The notes under the pieces are model-generated. The model ran no database searches. It had not been told where the DNA came from and was given only the letters and a program-made list of their open reading frames with translations. The translations under genes were made by a program, and so were the position numbers. DNA of 64,000 nucleotides from Aldrovandia affinis (Eukaryota; Chordata; Actinopteri; Notacanthiformes; Halosauridae), in the NCBI GenBank assembly GCA_029706075.1, contig JAINUG010000026.1, positions 6,900,674 to 6,964,673 on the forward strand. Reading direction: 5' to 3'. Below, piece by piece: positions 24,117 to 34,615 of the stretch. Position 1 is the stretch's first letter; every line of letters starts with the position of its first letter.

Positions 24117-24343
24117 CAGGCGGCAGTATAGTATAATGGTTAGGGTACTGGACTTATAACTCAGAGGTTGCTGGTTCAATTCCTAGGTGGAGCACTTCCG
24201 TTGTACCCTTGAGCAAGGTACTTAACCTGAATTGCTTCAGTAAAATATCCAGCTGTATAAATGGATTGTATGTAAAGACTGTGTAAGTCGCTCTGGATAA
24301 GAGAGTCTGATAAATGCCTAAAATGTAAATGTAAAATGTAAAT
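24117..24343 (+). mobile_element. Complete tRNA-derived SINE with UnaL2-type tail
   Basis: A full-length SINE flanked by GGAGTT (24111-24116 and 24344-24349). The head carries an A box (TAGTATAATGGTTAGGGTAC, 24127-24146) and a B box (GGTTGCTGGTTCAATTCC). The body has CTTGAGCAAGGTACTTAACC. The tail folds as CGCTCT-GGATA-AGAGAG (24287-24303) and ends in imperfect TGTAAA/TAAATG repeats. The GGAUA loop is the structure solved for the eel LINE UnaL2 3' end, which its reverse transcriptase recognises. UnaSINE1 shares that tail. The family assignment rests on this motif rather than on alignment. Confidence 0.85.
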
Positions 24344-24349
24344 GGAGTT

Positions 24350-24959
24350 AAAAGTGAGAGGAGAATGAGGCTTCATGAACCCCTTAATGTGAGGACTTGA
24401 CATGCACTCTCAATCACTGACTTGTATGAATCAATCCCAAAAAATTGCTCTCCATAGCAAATTTAATTGGTTCAAATCAGTAACTTCAAAGGTTTTAAGG
24501 GTTCATGAAGTCTCACTTGCAGGAAAACAAACATCGACCCACCATCAGTGAGCGATTTCAGTAGACAGAACGAGTTCTAATGCAGTATTTTAGGACTAAT
24601 TTGTTACAGTTCGTCGTAAGCGGCATGCTGTGGGGAGAGGGCACGCCTGTGCCAGCGTGTGCGGGTGGAGAACATGGAGAGGCACAGATGGTGCAGCTGG
24701 CAGCAGGGTGAGATTAGATTGTGGTCCACCCATGCTTGCCAGACCTCAGGATGGAATCACACTGTTGGCACCAGCCAGCCCTCTGGATGGAATCACATCT
24801 CTGCCGCCACCAGCAGGTGCTTCTCAAGTGTGGCAGAGCCAGTGGAAGTCTGGTGCAGAGGGTCAAGCTCCTTTACTGGGATTGCAATGTTTGCAAATCC
24901 AAAACTCCACCTCCTCTCCACATTTCATTAACAATGCGTCATTACCACCACAGTAATGA
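24350..24959. other. Noncoding block, relatively GC-rich
   Basis: 24600-24940 is denser in GC than its surroundings and contains a short internal repeat (GGATGGAATCACA at 24750 and 24786). Three overlapping plus frames of about 90-108 codons are open in this low-stop segment, and none has a domain. It may be a conserved noncoding element. Confidence 0.3.
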
Positions 24960-24964
24960 TGGCG

Positions 24965-25048
24965 AAGTGCATTTTACATTTACATTTTAAGCATTTAGCA
25001 GACGCTCTTATCCAGAGCGACTTACAAGATGTGCATTAATACAAGGTG
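24965..25048 (-). mobile_element. SINE tail fragment, minus strand
   Basis: Read on the minus strand this gives GTAAGTCGCTCTGGATAAGA, then GCGTCTGCTAAATGC and TAAAATGTAAATGTAAA. It is the tail of the 24117-24343 family, with an unbroken CGCTCT-GGATA-AGAGCG hairpin. The tRNA head is absent, as in a 5'-truncated insertion. Confidence 0.75.
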
Positions 25049-25617
25049 AGAACAATCAAAGTTAGCGTACAAGATCAGTGCAGTAAAACGGCAAAAGACA
25101 TCATTGCAGGCATCTGCGTATCATACCTGTAACATTGGGAAAGAAAAGGTTCATTCAGGTCTGAAAGAAGTGGAGAGGGGTTCATTCAGGTCTGCATCAG
25201 CTGTTGGAAGAGCTCAATCAAAACTAGCTGGCTATATGATTCTCGGTTCGTTCAGCACAAACTGGGCTACACACAGCTTTCAAGAGAGATAATGAGCAGC
25301 AAGTTTTCTGCAAGGAACAATTTTTCAATCTATCGAGTGTGTCAGGCAACACCATATTGTAGCATCAGCTTTTTGACCCCTATGTACGTACAAGCGGCAA
25401 CCATTTGTTTGTATTGACACACTCCAGAAGATAAAGCAAAGGAAGTGTAAAACAATCCAAGGCACATTTCTATAATGGAGGCATATGTTGCAAAGCCTTT
25501 ATTGAAAGGGAAACTCTATATATGGAAAGACTATTAAAAGCAAGTAAATAGAGTCAGATCTCAAATTAAACTTTTCCAAAAGAGAACCTTGGAACCACAT
25601 ATACTGAAAAATGTATG
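25049..25617. other. Unique spacer, nothing recognised
   Basis: No coding, RNA or transposon feature. The short duplicated word GTTCATTCAGGTCTG (25149 and 25179) is the only internal structure. Confidence 0.4.
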
Positions 25618-25666
25618 CATTCACTACTGTAAGTCGCTTTGGATAAAAGCATCTGATAAATGGCAT
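25618..25666 (+). mobile_element. SINE tail fragment with GGATA hairpin
   Basis: TGTAAGTCGCTTTGGATAAA followed by AGCATCTGATAAATGGCATA is another tail-only copy of the 24117-24343 family. It is followed by a TATAT-rich stretch. Confidence 0.7.
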
Positions 25667-26094
25667 ATATTATATTATATCAATAAGAGTATAACTTTGC
25701 TGATTTCACAATTTGAGAGGTAGTGTTGAGAAACACCAGCCAACCCTATCCTCTAACTGAATCGGTCATCTAGTTTGGTGGTGGCCTGCCAACCTTCACC
25801 TGGTCAGCAGCTAAAAATATCTGCCTGTGCTCCGCCCACATCATCACCTTCAGCTACAACCAACACTGGAGACAACCTGTCGCAGAATCTTCCTGGCACT
25901 AGCTGTTGCCATGGCTGGCAATATGAACTAATGTGTCACATCATTAGGAACGGACACGCGGATGGACGGTCTCCTTGGATACACGATGGACAGTCCCAAG
26001 CACATTGCACATGGTGGTATTTTTCTGTGAAGAAAGAGCCCTAGGCAGGACCTAACCTTACCACCCAAAGGCCATACAAAGAATATGCAAGTTT

Positions 26095-26485
26095 TGTAAC
26101 ATTTTCTCCCAATTCAGCATGTCCAATTGTATTTGCAGACCTGTGTCATTGCTGCAACATTTTCTACCCATTGGAGAAAGTGTACACAAGCATGTGTCTC
26201 CTCCAAAGTGTATGTATAGATTATCTTCTTATCACTACATAATCGACCAGATGAGCTGCACAGTTATTGCTTCTGAGGAGTACACTTCATTGTGTTGTTG
26301 GCACAGGCAGACTGCAGACGCCCGATCAACCAGAGGAGGTTGCTGGTGCGCAGTGATACATAGCCCTCCCTTTGTTGGTGACGTGCCATCATCAGCACTG
26401 GCAAAGCCTGGATTCAATGCGGGGTGCATCCACACACTGATACAGTGTCTTAACAGAATGAGCCACCCTGCAGCCTCCCCACCAG
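26095..26485 (-). mobile_element. SINE family C copy, minus strand
   Basis: On the minus strand the head reads GGCTCATTCTGTTAAGACAC, then CCCGCATTGAATCCAGGC (B-box-like). The 3' end reads CAATTGGACATGCTGAATTG then GGAGAAAATG. The same head words recur at 63370-63525. The tail resembles the tail of SINE family B (48108-48493: AATTGGCTACTAAATTGGGA), so both may use one LINE. Target duplications were not found. Confidence 0.55.
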
Positions 26486-27466
26486 CTATTAATACTTAAA
26501 TCAAAAAGATATGTATTTAAATCACATACATTTTCTGCTTTCAATGATATATGAAATCCTACTTATCGTATCAGTGACATTCTTGGAATTTGCCTGCCCA
26601 AGCCCCCAGGCAAACCACCTATTCCCCACCCCGCCCATCCTATTTTCACTGCTCCATGGGTAGGAGTAAATAAATAGTATTAGTAAAAGGAGACCACAAG
26701 AGCATCTTAAATATATATATTTTTAAAAATCTGTAAAACTGGTTGGAGCAGAAAGCATAAGAAATGTATGGATTTTGTGGATCATAACATCTTTTCAGTC
26801 TGTAATTCTTGCATCTCCATTGAAATTAAATATCAACCCCTGACAGCAATTTTGTTATGATTCTGGTTTCACTGTTACACAATTTGAATATTTATTGAAA
26901 GCAGCTTTCCCCTCATTTACATTTTGATGTAAATGCCAGCAGCCATGCATCCTAGATAAATAAAATATAATCAGCTTTGCCCTCCCAAAACAGAAATTAC
27001 TTGAGACCTTGAATAGGCTATTGTATATACTGCACAATAGCATGTTTAAGGATGTGCTATTAGGTTTCCATGTTAATCGTAAAACCCCAAGTTGTGCAGT
27101 TAACAATTTTCGCCTCATCTTTAATGACCTTCAGCTGTGTGACTCAAACATTACTGGTCTGTTTATTGCCTTTTTATTGTATTTTGTTTCTGTCAAATGT
27201 ATTTGTCGCTACATTAGTTCAGTGCTTCCTGAGTAGTGGGCAAACTAAGTTTCGGTTTTGGGGCATTGTCAGCCCCTGGTAGTCAGCGCAATGCAATTAC
27301 CCTTGTGTAGGTATTTTAGCACCTCCAGTTCTGGTAAAGCGGCAGCTTTCTGTGGCAGCCTCACGTTCCATGCCTCAGCATACAAAGACGTGGAAGTCTA
27401 CCTGCAGGAGTCCACCGAGGGAGGTCAGCTAGGGAGTATATGCTGCATGGTAAGTACCATGATTTG
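26486..27466. other. Unique DNA before the LINE nest
   Basis: The stretch is AT-rich to about 27230, then of mixed composition. No gene signature was seen. The short frames around 27009-27467 show no domain. The last 150 bp may be upstream L2 sequence too diverged to claim. Confidence 0.4.
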
Positions 27467-27609
27467 ACTCTTCTGGGTAGCAGCTGGGCTATGGAACTGC
27501 CAGTCCGCTGTCCGGAAGGCTGACTTCATCTCAGCCCAGGCCTCCCTACTCTCCCTGCAGTTCCTGGCCCTCACTGAGACGTGGATCACCCCTCAGAACA
27601 CAGCCACCC
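27467..27609 (+). pseudogene. L2-clade LINE, endonuclease N-terminal piece
   Basis: One frame reads GLWNCQSAVRKADFISAQAS and then FLALTETWITPQNTAT. This is the start of the apurinic endonuclease domain of fish L2 LINEs, where the Glu of LTETW helps bind metal. The reading continues exactly at 34662 with NIATPAALSTAYTFSHNP. The two pieces are thus one L2 copy split by the 7 kb insertion at 27610-34657. Confidence 0.88.
27596..27609 (+). repeat. Left target duplication of the L1/Tx1 insertion
   Basis: GAACACAGCCACCC here is repeated as GAACATAGCCACCC at 34658-34671, one mismatch in 14. The sequence belongs to the interrupted L2 gene. The right copy follows an A7 tail, as expected of target-primed reverse transcription. 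Confidence 0.88.
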
Positions 27610-27779
27610 AGTTCCAGCATCCTCTCCAACAAACAGGCCTCACAGAGTAATGCGTTCTGCCTGAGATTCTCGCCTGAGAACATGGAAGCGCCCTGCTGCT
27701 ATATTCACAGCTAACTGCTACCAAACTAAAATATAAATAAAATGGAATAAAACGTTTTCTCCCTCAAATATTTAGAACA

Positions 27780-28310
27780 ATACATCGACAAACATTACAA
27801 CAAACTGTGTATAATGACAACTCCACATTCAAAACGCTTCCGCAACTCATCCACTGACACAGAAGACCTGACTGCCGACAATACTGATGGTCTTACTATC
27901 CATCAATTCCAAACTTTCATCACTTAATGCTAGAATAGCACCCATTGAAGTTTTACACAAAGAATTACAAGGCTTAAGAAACAATCAGTCTGAAATTCAG
28001 CCAGGAGGAGATAGCATCATTCGTAAAAGAAAACCAAACATTACAAGCCACTGTTAACACACTTCCCAATCAGACGACAACTGTTGCAAACAAAAACAAA
28101 GAAATGAAAGAGAGTAGTATGCGCGACAACCAGATTTTTTCAGAAAACTCATTAAAGAATTTATACAAACATCCCTGTGTAGTGTGGATCGAAGGTGGAA
28201 GAGCCACACGCAGATCTCATGGGTATCTAAAAGCTGAACACAAGCGATCAGCCACTAAATCTGAAAACAGACTAGGGAGCGGGGAAAACAAATAGAAAAG
28301 GAAAGGGATA
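27780..28310 (+). pseudogene. Possible LINE ORF1 remnant
   Basis: Interrupted plus-strand frames encode polar, Lys/Gln/Asn-rich sequence, including HKELQGLRNNQSEIQPGGD and LCSVDRRWKSHTQISWV. Position and composition fit the RNA-binding ORF1 of an L1/Tx1 LINE. The frame at 28104-28295 is its only stretch over 60 codons. No zinc knuckle was seen. Confidence 0.4.
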
Positions 28311-28375
28311 AGAAAACCCCGGGACAAAACTCCACGGGAATAAACCCAACAGAAACAACCCAATAAGGGCAAACA

Positions 28376-28640
28376 CTCCTCACCGATGAGCGTGGAAATC
28401 AGCTATCAAGACTTTAGCTCTGGGGAACATTAGCCCCGACAAACAAAGAATAAATCTCAAAAGGAAACCACCGAAGTGGTGAGTTTAAAACCCTTCGTTT
28501 GGAGATGATTAATCTCCCTAAAAGACTACCACAGAGTGGTGACGCTAAACCTTTATTTTGAGATGAATAAATTAGAACCTTCTCTCTTTAACTGAGAGAA
28601 CCACAGGGTGGTAAGCTAAACCTTTGTTTGGAATGCCGGC
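28376..28640 (+). other. Cluster of short hairpins with repeated spacers
   Basis: Successive perfect or near-perfect short inverted repeats occur: CTCA-ccga-TGAG, GGGG-aacatta-gCCCC, ACCAC-cgaa-GTGGT, GGAGA-tgattaa-TCTCC, ACCAC-aga-GTGGT, TTCTCTC-tttaact-GAGAGAA and CCAC-aggg-TGG. Three are followed by related linkers (GAGTTTAAAACCCTTCGTTT, GACGCTAAACCTTTATTTTG, TAAGCTAAACCTTTGTTTGG). It could be a structured RNA leader of the surrounding LINE or part of another inserted element. It matches no RNA family I can name. Confidence 0.5.
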
Positions 28641-29092
28641 TATCGTGTAACTATTAGTTTGACACAGAAGCGTTTGAATGAGGGAAAAAGGGACCTTAAG
28701 TAGGAGATGGAATTAACACAGATTGCTCTCAGCTGAAAGATATCAGAGCACCCGCCGACACAAGACCATATAAGGATGGCGGAAGTGACAGCGATTCCTC
28801 TCAGCAGTAAGAGGAAAATATCATCACATGAACACACGCCCTCCAGAGGCCGAGCGAGGTAGAACTGTGGCACCTTGAAACTAAAGCCAGAGACAGTTAA
28901 GGAAATAACATTTCATTGTATACACCGTTTAGGAGGAAAAAAACACCAACAACAAACGCCCCAGGCCCATCATTACCAAGTTTCAATGTTTCATTGTTTT
29001 GTGTGCCCATTCATTTACAGTATCTATGTACTGACTATGTCTGCTCTATCTGGGTACCTCAGTTTTTGTGTGTTCATGTCTTGTATGTCCAC

Positions 29093-29720
29093 TAGGGGTG
29101 TGACGGTATACCGGTATGATGGTATACCATGATATTAAAATATGAAATAGGACTATCATAAACTTAACGTAATACCGTGACAGTAAATCATGTGGGAAAA
29201 GCTATTTTCATGCGGGGGGAAAAAAATATTTCAACCGTTACCCTACTAAAATGTCTAAATAACCCATATTAAATAATATAATACTAATGTGATTTAATCC
29301 CACCACCTCTTTGGCTGTTCTTGCATTTTGTTTTGTTTACAACGTGATTGTGCATGTGCAGACAGCTCCCTCGCATTTCCCAGCTGTTATTAGCTAGCTC
29401 ATATGGCATAAATCTCCACTTGAAGTCCCTTATAAAACTTGCGATGTCCCACACTGATTCCGATGCCAAGGCGGTCTGTAATGATTAATTATATCGCCCC
29501 AAGAAGCAACCAACTCGTTCACCCGTGTGGACTCACTTTTGATTCAGAAAAAAGATGGTGTTGTTGTTGGGAACGGATCTCCCATCTGTAGAGAATATTG
29601 GAAACATGTAGTAGCCAGAGGAGGGAACAAGTCAAACCTTGCATTCCACCTGCTTGAGCATCATCCTTCACGTTATGCCACAATAGAAAAAGTGAGCAGT
29701 TAAATATAGTACTAGATCCG
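29093..29720 (+). mobile_element. hAT transposon 5' fragment with BED finger
   Basis: The left end reads TAGGGGTGTGACGGTATACC, a terminal repeat type common to vertebrate hAT elements. At about 29518-29700 a plus-strand frame encodes VWTHF, then PICREYWKHVVARGGNKSNL and FHLLEHHPSRYA. That is the Cys/His pattern of a BED zinc finger, the DNA-binding domain at the N-terminus of hAT transposases. No catalytic core or right terminal repeat is present. It lies between the ORF1 and ORF2 regions of the L1/Tx1 element and most likely inserted there, but an 8 bp target duplication was not found. Confidence 0.65.
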
Positions 29721-29918
29721 AAAAGCTGATAAAGCAAAATGTTGCTTAAATCGCAAAGTGAATGATTTCAATTGATTTAAACATACAATTACAATGAGTG
29801 AACTATATTCAGTTGCATGTTTTGTTTTATTTTTCAATTAAAATGGTATATAAATCTGCAAAGAGACATACAATAAACAGATAAAGTTGTAAACTTTATA
29901 GAACTCAAATCCACACAA

Positions 29919-30700
29919 ATGCTCTCACTCAAATTAATAAATTGGAACATCGATGGTACAGGCTCACAGGCAAAGAAAACAAAAATTTTAAATCACCTAA
30001 TCAAGTTACAGGCTGACATATGTCTATTACAAGAAACCCACTTATCAGAATCGGAACATCAGAAATTAAAAAATTCACAATTTAATCAAGTATATTCTTC
30101 CACACATTTTTCCTCATCATTAACTGATCTCACAAATTCAACAATCATTATTGGAGGTGACTTTAATACAGTCATCAATCCAGCTCTAGACAGGTCAAGC
30201 ATCTCAGGTAATTCCAGAAATTGGCACTCTACTGGAACACTCAAACAATATATAAGTGATTTTGGTCTTGGTGATAGTTGGCGACTGAAAAACTTATCAA
30301 CAAGGGAATACTCATATTTCTCACCCCTTCACCAATCATTCTCTCGCATTGACTTCTTTGTTACCAGTAATTCAATTATATATGATATATCTGATACCAT
30401 AATTCACCCCAAAATAATCAGTGATCGTGCCCCTATCTCCTTTCATTTAAATACTAAACATTTCAAACAACCTCCCACCAGATGGTGATTCAACGTATCT
30501 CTGCTTAAAGATGCTGATTTTGATACAGTCTTTAAAAAAGAGTGGGAATCCTTCTTGGAAATAAACTATTCTCCGGAAATCTCATCCATATTACTCTGGG
30601 AAACAGCCAAAGCAGTACTGAGGGGGAAAATCATTTCATACTCATCACATAAGAAAAAAAGGAACGGAAGTTCTAATAATCTGGAACAAAAAATCTAACA
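29919..30700 (+). pseudogene. L1/Tx1 ORF2 endonuclease region
   Basis: The frame starts near KLINWNIDGTG. It carries ADICLLQETHLS (metal-binding Glu), then GGDFNTVINPALDRSS, RIDFFVTSNSIIY and SDRAPISFHL. These are successive motifs of the APE-type endonuclease that nicks target DNA for L1 and Tx1 LINEs. A segment between QVYSS and the GGDF motif has been lost. The frame is open for 189 codons and continues past a stop at 30488 with recognisable homology. Confidence 0.88.
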
Positions 30701-30972
30701 ACTGAATGACTCTTATGCTAATAATCCCACAGAAGAAATTCAGATCAAACTCAGAAAAGGCAAATTTCAATTAAAGCACAATTCCTGATACAGAGACTGG
30801 GGTGTGACAATTTTGAACATAACAACAAATCTGAAAAAAAAAAAAGCACAAATCAATTATTCCTGTGATAAAGAATTCAGCAGGGAGGGTCATGCAGTCA
30901 TCACAAGACATAAACAACACCTTCCGGGCATTCTATGGCAAGTTATACTCCTCTGTCCATGAACAAAATTAA

Positions 30973-31420
30973 ATGGACATTGACTCCTTCATGAATAATA
31001 TAGACCTCCCAAAACTTAGCAAAGAACAAGCAGATGAATTGAATACACCATTAGCACCCAATGAATTTCAAAAAGCACTTTATCAGATGCAAAACAACAA
31101 AGCTCCAGGACCTGATGGCTTCCCTGCTGAATTCTTTAAACACTTCTGGCAAACAATATCACTACTGTTTATCAAAGTGACACTTGAAATAAAACACAAC
31201 TCAAAAATCCCACCACACATGAACACAGCCCTCATCTCAGTATTACTGAAACCCGACAAAGACCCAACCCTATGATCAGCTACCGCCCCCTATCGCTCAT
31301 CAACACAGACATAAAAATGATCAGCAAAGCACTAGCTACCCGAATGGAACCCACTTCTAATCCATCAAAATGGTCATTCTACCAAAAATCTACTACTATC
31401 TAGCAAACCAGCTGCAATAC
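30973..31420 (+). pseudogene. L1/Tx1 ORF2 reverse transcriptase, first motifs
   Basis: The motifs are ALYQMQNNKAPGPDGFPAEF, then LLKPDKDP, then (past a stop and frame change at 31275) SYRPLSLINTDIKMISKAL. They are the N-terminal RT motifs of L1-type polymerases. The block with the catalytic YADD should follow within about 200 codons but is absent, so the enzyme could not work. Confidence 0.88.
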
Positions 31421-31699
31421 ATCAGACATTGGATACACCCTAACCAACAGAACAACCAATCCCATGGATAGAAATAGAACAATCAGAGTGTAAGGAAATT
31501 TCAATCACAGATTTACTATTTATCAGTAGGCTACAGCCATAAAACACTGTAACTGTTTTAGGAACACCATAATCTCAACGACTCTGACAGCTTGGTGTAA
31601 AATCAACAAAATCACAAAGTCCACACTGACACCCTGTAAATACACCCCGATATGGCATAACCCTGACATTCAACTCAACAAAGCACCACTTATCTTTAA

Positions 31700-32330
31700 C
31701 ACATGGAAACCACATTTTTCTAAGCACCTTCATAGCATTCATAGACTTGGTCCAGAAATACGATGTTGGGAAAGAACAGTATCTACATTATCTCCAATTA
31801 AAATCTGTCATCAAATCCAGAATCAATATAATAAATAATAACCTCCCGCCACCCTCACTAATATAAGAAATTAATAAAATAACAAATCCAAAGAAAACTC
31901 TTTCCAAACCATATAAACTACTATCCACAGTCAACTTGACAATATATCTACCAATTAAATAATTGGAAAACCAATTTCATAACCAAATGGAAAACACCGA
32001 CTTCTGGACACAAATCTGTATGAACACCTTTTCAATTACTAATAATACTAATGCACAACTAATTCAATATAAAGTCATTCACAGAGCTCACAAGATTTTT
32101 ACAACTTCCATGCCACCTGGCTTTGCCCATCCGCTCAACATTTCTGGCAAGCAGTCATTGACAGAACATCCCTGCTTTTGGGCTGCGGCATTCCACTCTC
32201 TCTCTATCTCTTTGTCTACTGGTAGACCTTTCAACACTCAATCCCGCTATCAAAAACACCAAACCGATACTCATTGTCCTAACTATTACCAAGAAAACTA
32301 TCCTCTTGAACTGGAAGAAATGCATTAAAC
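31700..32330 (+). pseudogene. L1/Tx1 ORF2 C-terminal domain, broken
   Basis: Pieces in shifting frames read LVQKYDVGKEQYLHYLQLKS, then MENTDFWTQICMNTFSITN, AQLIQYKVIHRAHKIFTT and TILLNWKKCIKHH. This order is typical of the region downstream of the polymerase in Tx1-like ORF2 proteins. The 121-codon frame at 31963-32328 covers the middle part and then goes out of frame. Confidence 0.75.
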
Positions 32331-32754
32331 ATCACACAATGGTTAAACCATTCTCACAGAATACATATCAATGGAAAAAATGACAGCCTCTCTCCAAAAC
32401 CAAATCATACATTTTGAAGAAACATTCATCAGTTCCTTAAATTTGCCTGTTAACTATTCCCACACACACGCACCAAGCCCATATACCAACACTAGAATAG
32501 AAACACCCACCATACACTACCATATTTAACACTCCCTAAAATTCTAAAAAAGATATATATATATAAATCTCCATTTCCTTTATTATTACTGCTTCATTTT
32601 TTATTTTTTTTGCTTCATATTGTACATCTCACTCTGTGCAATGTTCTGTCCTCCATCTGCTTGTTTGTGTATCTATCTGTAGGTTTGTTAGTCTGGATTT
32701 ATGTCAGTCTATTTGTTTATCTGTCCGTCTGTCTAGATACTTGGATAACACAAT

Positions 32755-32822
32755 GGTATCGGGGTGGGAGGGGGGTATGGGAAGTAGAGGGGGGAAGGGT
32801 GGTTTGTGAGGAGGGGAGGGCA
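32755..32822 (+). other. G-rich polypurine tract in LINE 3' UTR
   Basis: At least eight runs of three or more G lie within 62 bases (32761-32822), interrupted by short A/T spacers. That is enough for one or more G-quadruplexes. Mammalian L1 elements carry a G-rich quadruplex-forming tract at the equivalent place in the 3' UTR. It is flanked by pyrimidine-rich CTGTCCGTCTGTCT upstream. Confidence 0.75.
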
Positions 32823-32923
32823 TCCGAGTGGGGACAGACATCACATATATTTACATCACATCTAGAACTGCACAATCTGTAAATATACTTAAAATGTATA
32901 TAAACATCGAACAAAAAGTTCGG

Positions 32924-34615
32924 AAATTTGTGTTTGGTAGATTATTTCTCTATTGTAACAATGCTTCTTGGCAATAAATTGTATACCGTTGGAAAGCCTG
33001 TTTATTTCCCTTTTAAATGGTGCCCCATTTGTAAGGAACATGCATTTGTGGGATGAGCAGCACAGCTGAGTGTGTGGGTTGCGCCCATGAAATATTTGCC
33101 AAATCTTCTCTGCCAATGCCAAACAGCTTATTCTGCTGTTGCTATTGACTCTTGTTTTGAGCTTCCGGTAGCCCCAGGTGCTGACAATCAGGTGCTTGAT
33201 TGGCAGCACCTGTGAGCATGGGCCCTGCTACAGTGGTCAATTGGTGTCTGCTCCAAGAATCGGCATGCCACGTTTGTCTGATCTCGATAAGGCCCGTGTG
33301 ATAGGGCAACTTCAAGCTGGTGTTCCGCAAAAGCAAGTTGCAGCATTATTTGGAGTGAGCCCTAGTACCATCTCCAAACTGAAGGCCAAGTTCCATGAAA
33401 CGGGGGATGTCAGAGACAGACCGCGAAGTGGGCGTCCCAAGAAGACGACACCCCAAGAAGACCGGTTCCTCACCCTTTCAGCACTTAGGAACCGTAGGCT
33501 TCTACAGATTTGCAGTCAAGGTTTGCAGGACGATATAGCACACGGCTCTCGGCCCAGACAATCCGGAACAGACTGCATGCAGCCAATCTCCGGGCTCATA
33601 GGGCTGCCAGGAGGCCTGCCATGACTGCCCTTCACCATCAGGTCTGTTTGTGCTGGTGTCGGCAACACCTGCACTGGAACCTGAACATGTGGAGGAACGT
33701 TATGTTCAGCGATGAGTCCAGATTCTGCCTACGGAAGTTGGATCGTAGGGTCAAAGTGTGGAGAAGACGGGGAGAACGCTATGCTGATTGCTGCACCGAT
33801 AGAGTAACACCTTTTAGTGGAAGCAGTGTGATGGTGTGGGGCGGGATCTCCATCACTGGAAAAACGAGGCTTGTCATCACTGGAGGCAATCTCAATGCAG
33901 AGAGATATTGAGATGAGATTCTGCCACCAGTGGCAATCCCATATCTCCACAGTCTGGGACCGAACTCCATCCTCCAAGATGACAACGCTCGCCCCCACAG
34001 AGCGGGGTTCATCAGAGACTACATCCAGAATTTGGGAGTAGAGAGAATCGAATGACCTGCGAACAGTCCTGACCTCAATCCAATTGAACACTTGTGGGAT
34101 CAGCTTTGGCGTGCTGTTCGTGCTAGAGTGACTAACACAACCACGTTGGCTGACTTGGGACAAATCCTGGTTGAGGAGTGGAATGCCATCCCACAGCAGT
34201 GTGTGACCACGCTGGTGACCAGCATGAGGAGGAGGTGCCAGGCTGTTGTGGCTGTGTATGGTTGTTCCACACGCTACTGAGGCTCCTGACTGTTTGTTAA
34301 ATAAATTGTAAAATTGCCAATATGTCTTGTTTCTTCCTTGTTACTGATAGACTTCAATCATCCAATCCACAAAACAACACCAAACAAGAGTCAATAGCAA
34401 CAGCAGAATAAGCTGTTTGGCATTGGCAGAGAAGATTTGGCAATTTTTTCATGGGCGCAACCCACATACTCAGCTGGGCTGCTCATCCCACAAATGCATG
34501 TTCCTTACAAATGGGGCACCATTTAAAAGTGAAATAAACAGGCTGTCCAACGGTATAAAATGTATTGCCAAGAAGCATTGTAACAGAGAAATAATCTACC
34601 AAACACAAATGTTTA
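32924..34615 (+). mobile_element. Tc1-like transposon with long inverted repeats
   Basis: The element lies inside the 3' UTR of the L1/Tx1 LINE. Its ends are inverted copies of about 225-235 bp (32924-33158 and 34385-34615), both containing TTTGTGTTTGGTAGATTAT at the outside and TTGCTATTGACTCTTGTTT at the inside. Short Tc1 elements usually have 30-80 bp ends or longer ones with two transposase sites, so this is the long class. The left outer end carries an extra palindrome CGAAC-aaaaa-GTTCG that the right lacks. It encodes a nearly complete but broken transposase. Confidence 0.92.
33265..34280 (+). pseudogene. Tc1-like transposase, nearly full length
   Basis: The predicted start is MPRLSDLDKARVIGQL. 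The N-terminus has paired helix-turn-helix sequence (FGVSPSTISKLKAKF) and a GRPKK hook. The catalytic DD34E triad is visible: D in SDESRF, D in DDNARPHRAG and E in [11 protein letters not shown], with 34 residues between the last two. GGIS-type glycine sequence lies between. A frameshift near 33500-33520 and stops at 33909 (where related enzymes have Arg) and 34056 (where they have Trp) disable it. The two stops are each explained by one C-to-T or G-to-A change, CpG-decay style. It is about 340 codons in all, the usual Tc1 length. Confidence 0.92.

Noticed and set aside
24117..24200. Possible true tRNA gene
   Set aside because: A and B boxes are present, but the acceptor stem does not pair and the sequence continues into a SINE body with tail and target duplication.
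28376..28400. Hammerhead ribozyme-like string (CCGATGAGCGTGGAAATC)
   Set aside because: The core needs CUGAUGA; here the U is C. The space before GAAA is too short for a normal stem II, and no matching stem III with AUH was found.
29093..29160. Complete hAT MITE with paired ends
   Set aside because: Only the left-type terminus is seen. No inverted copy was found within the next 900 bp and no 8 bp duplication.
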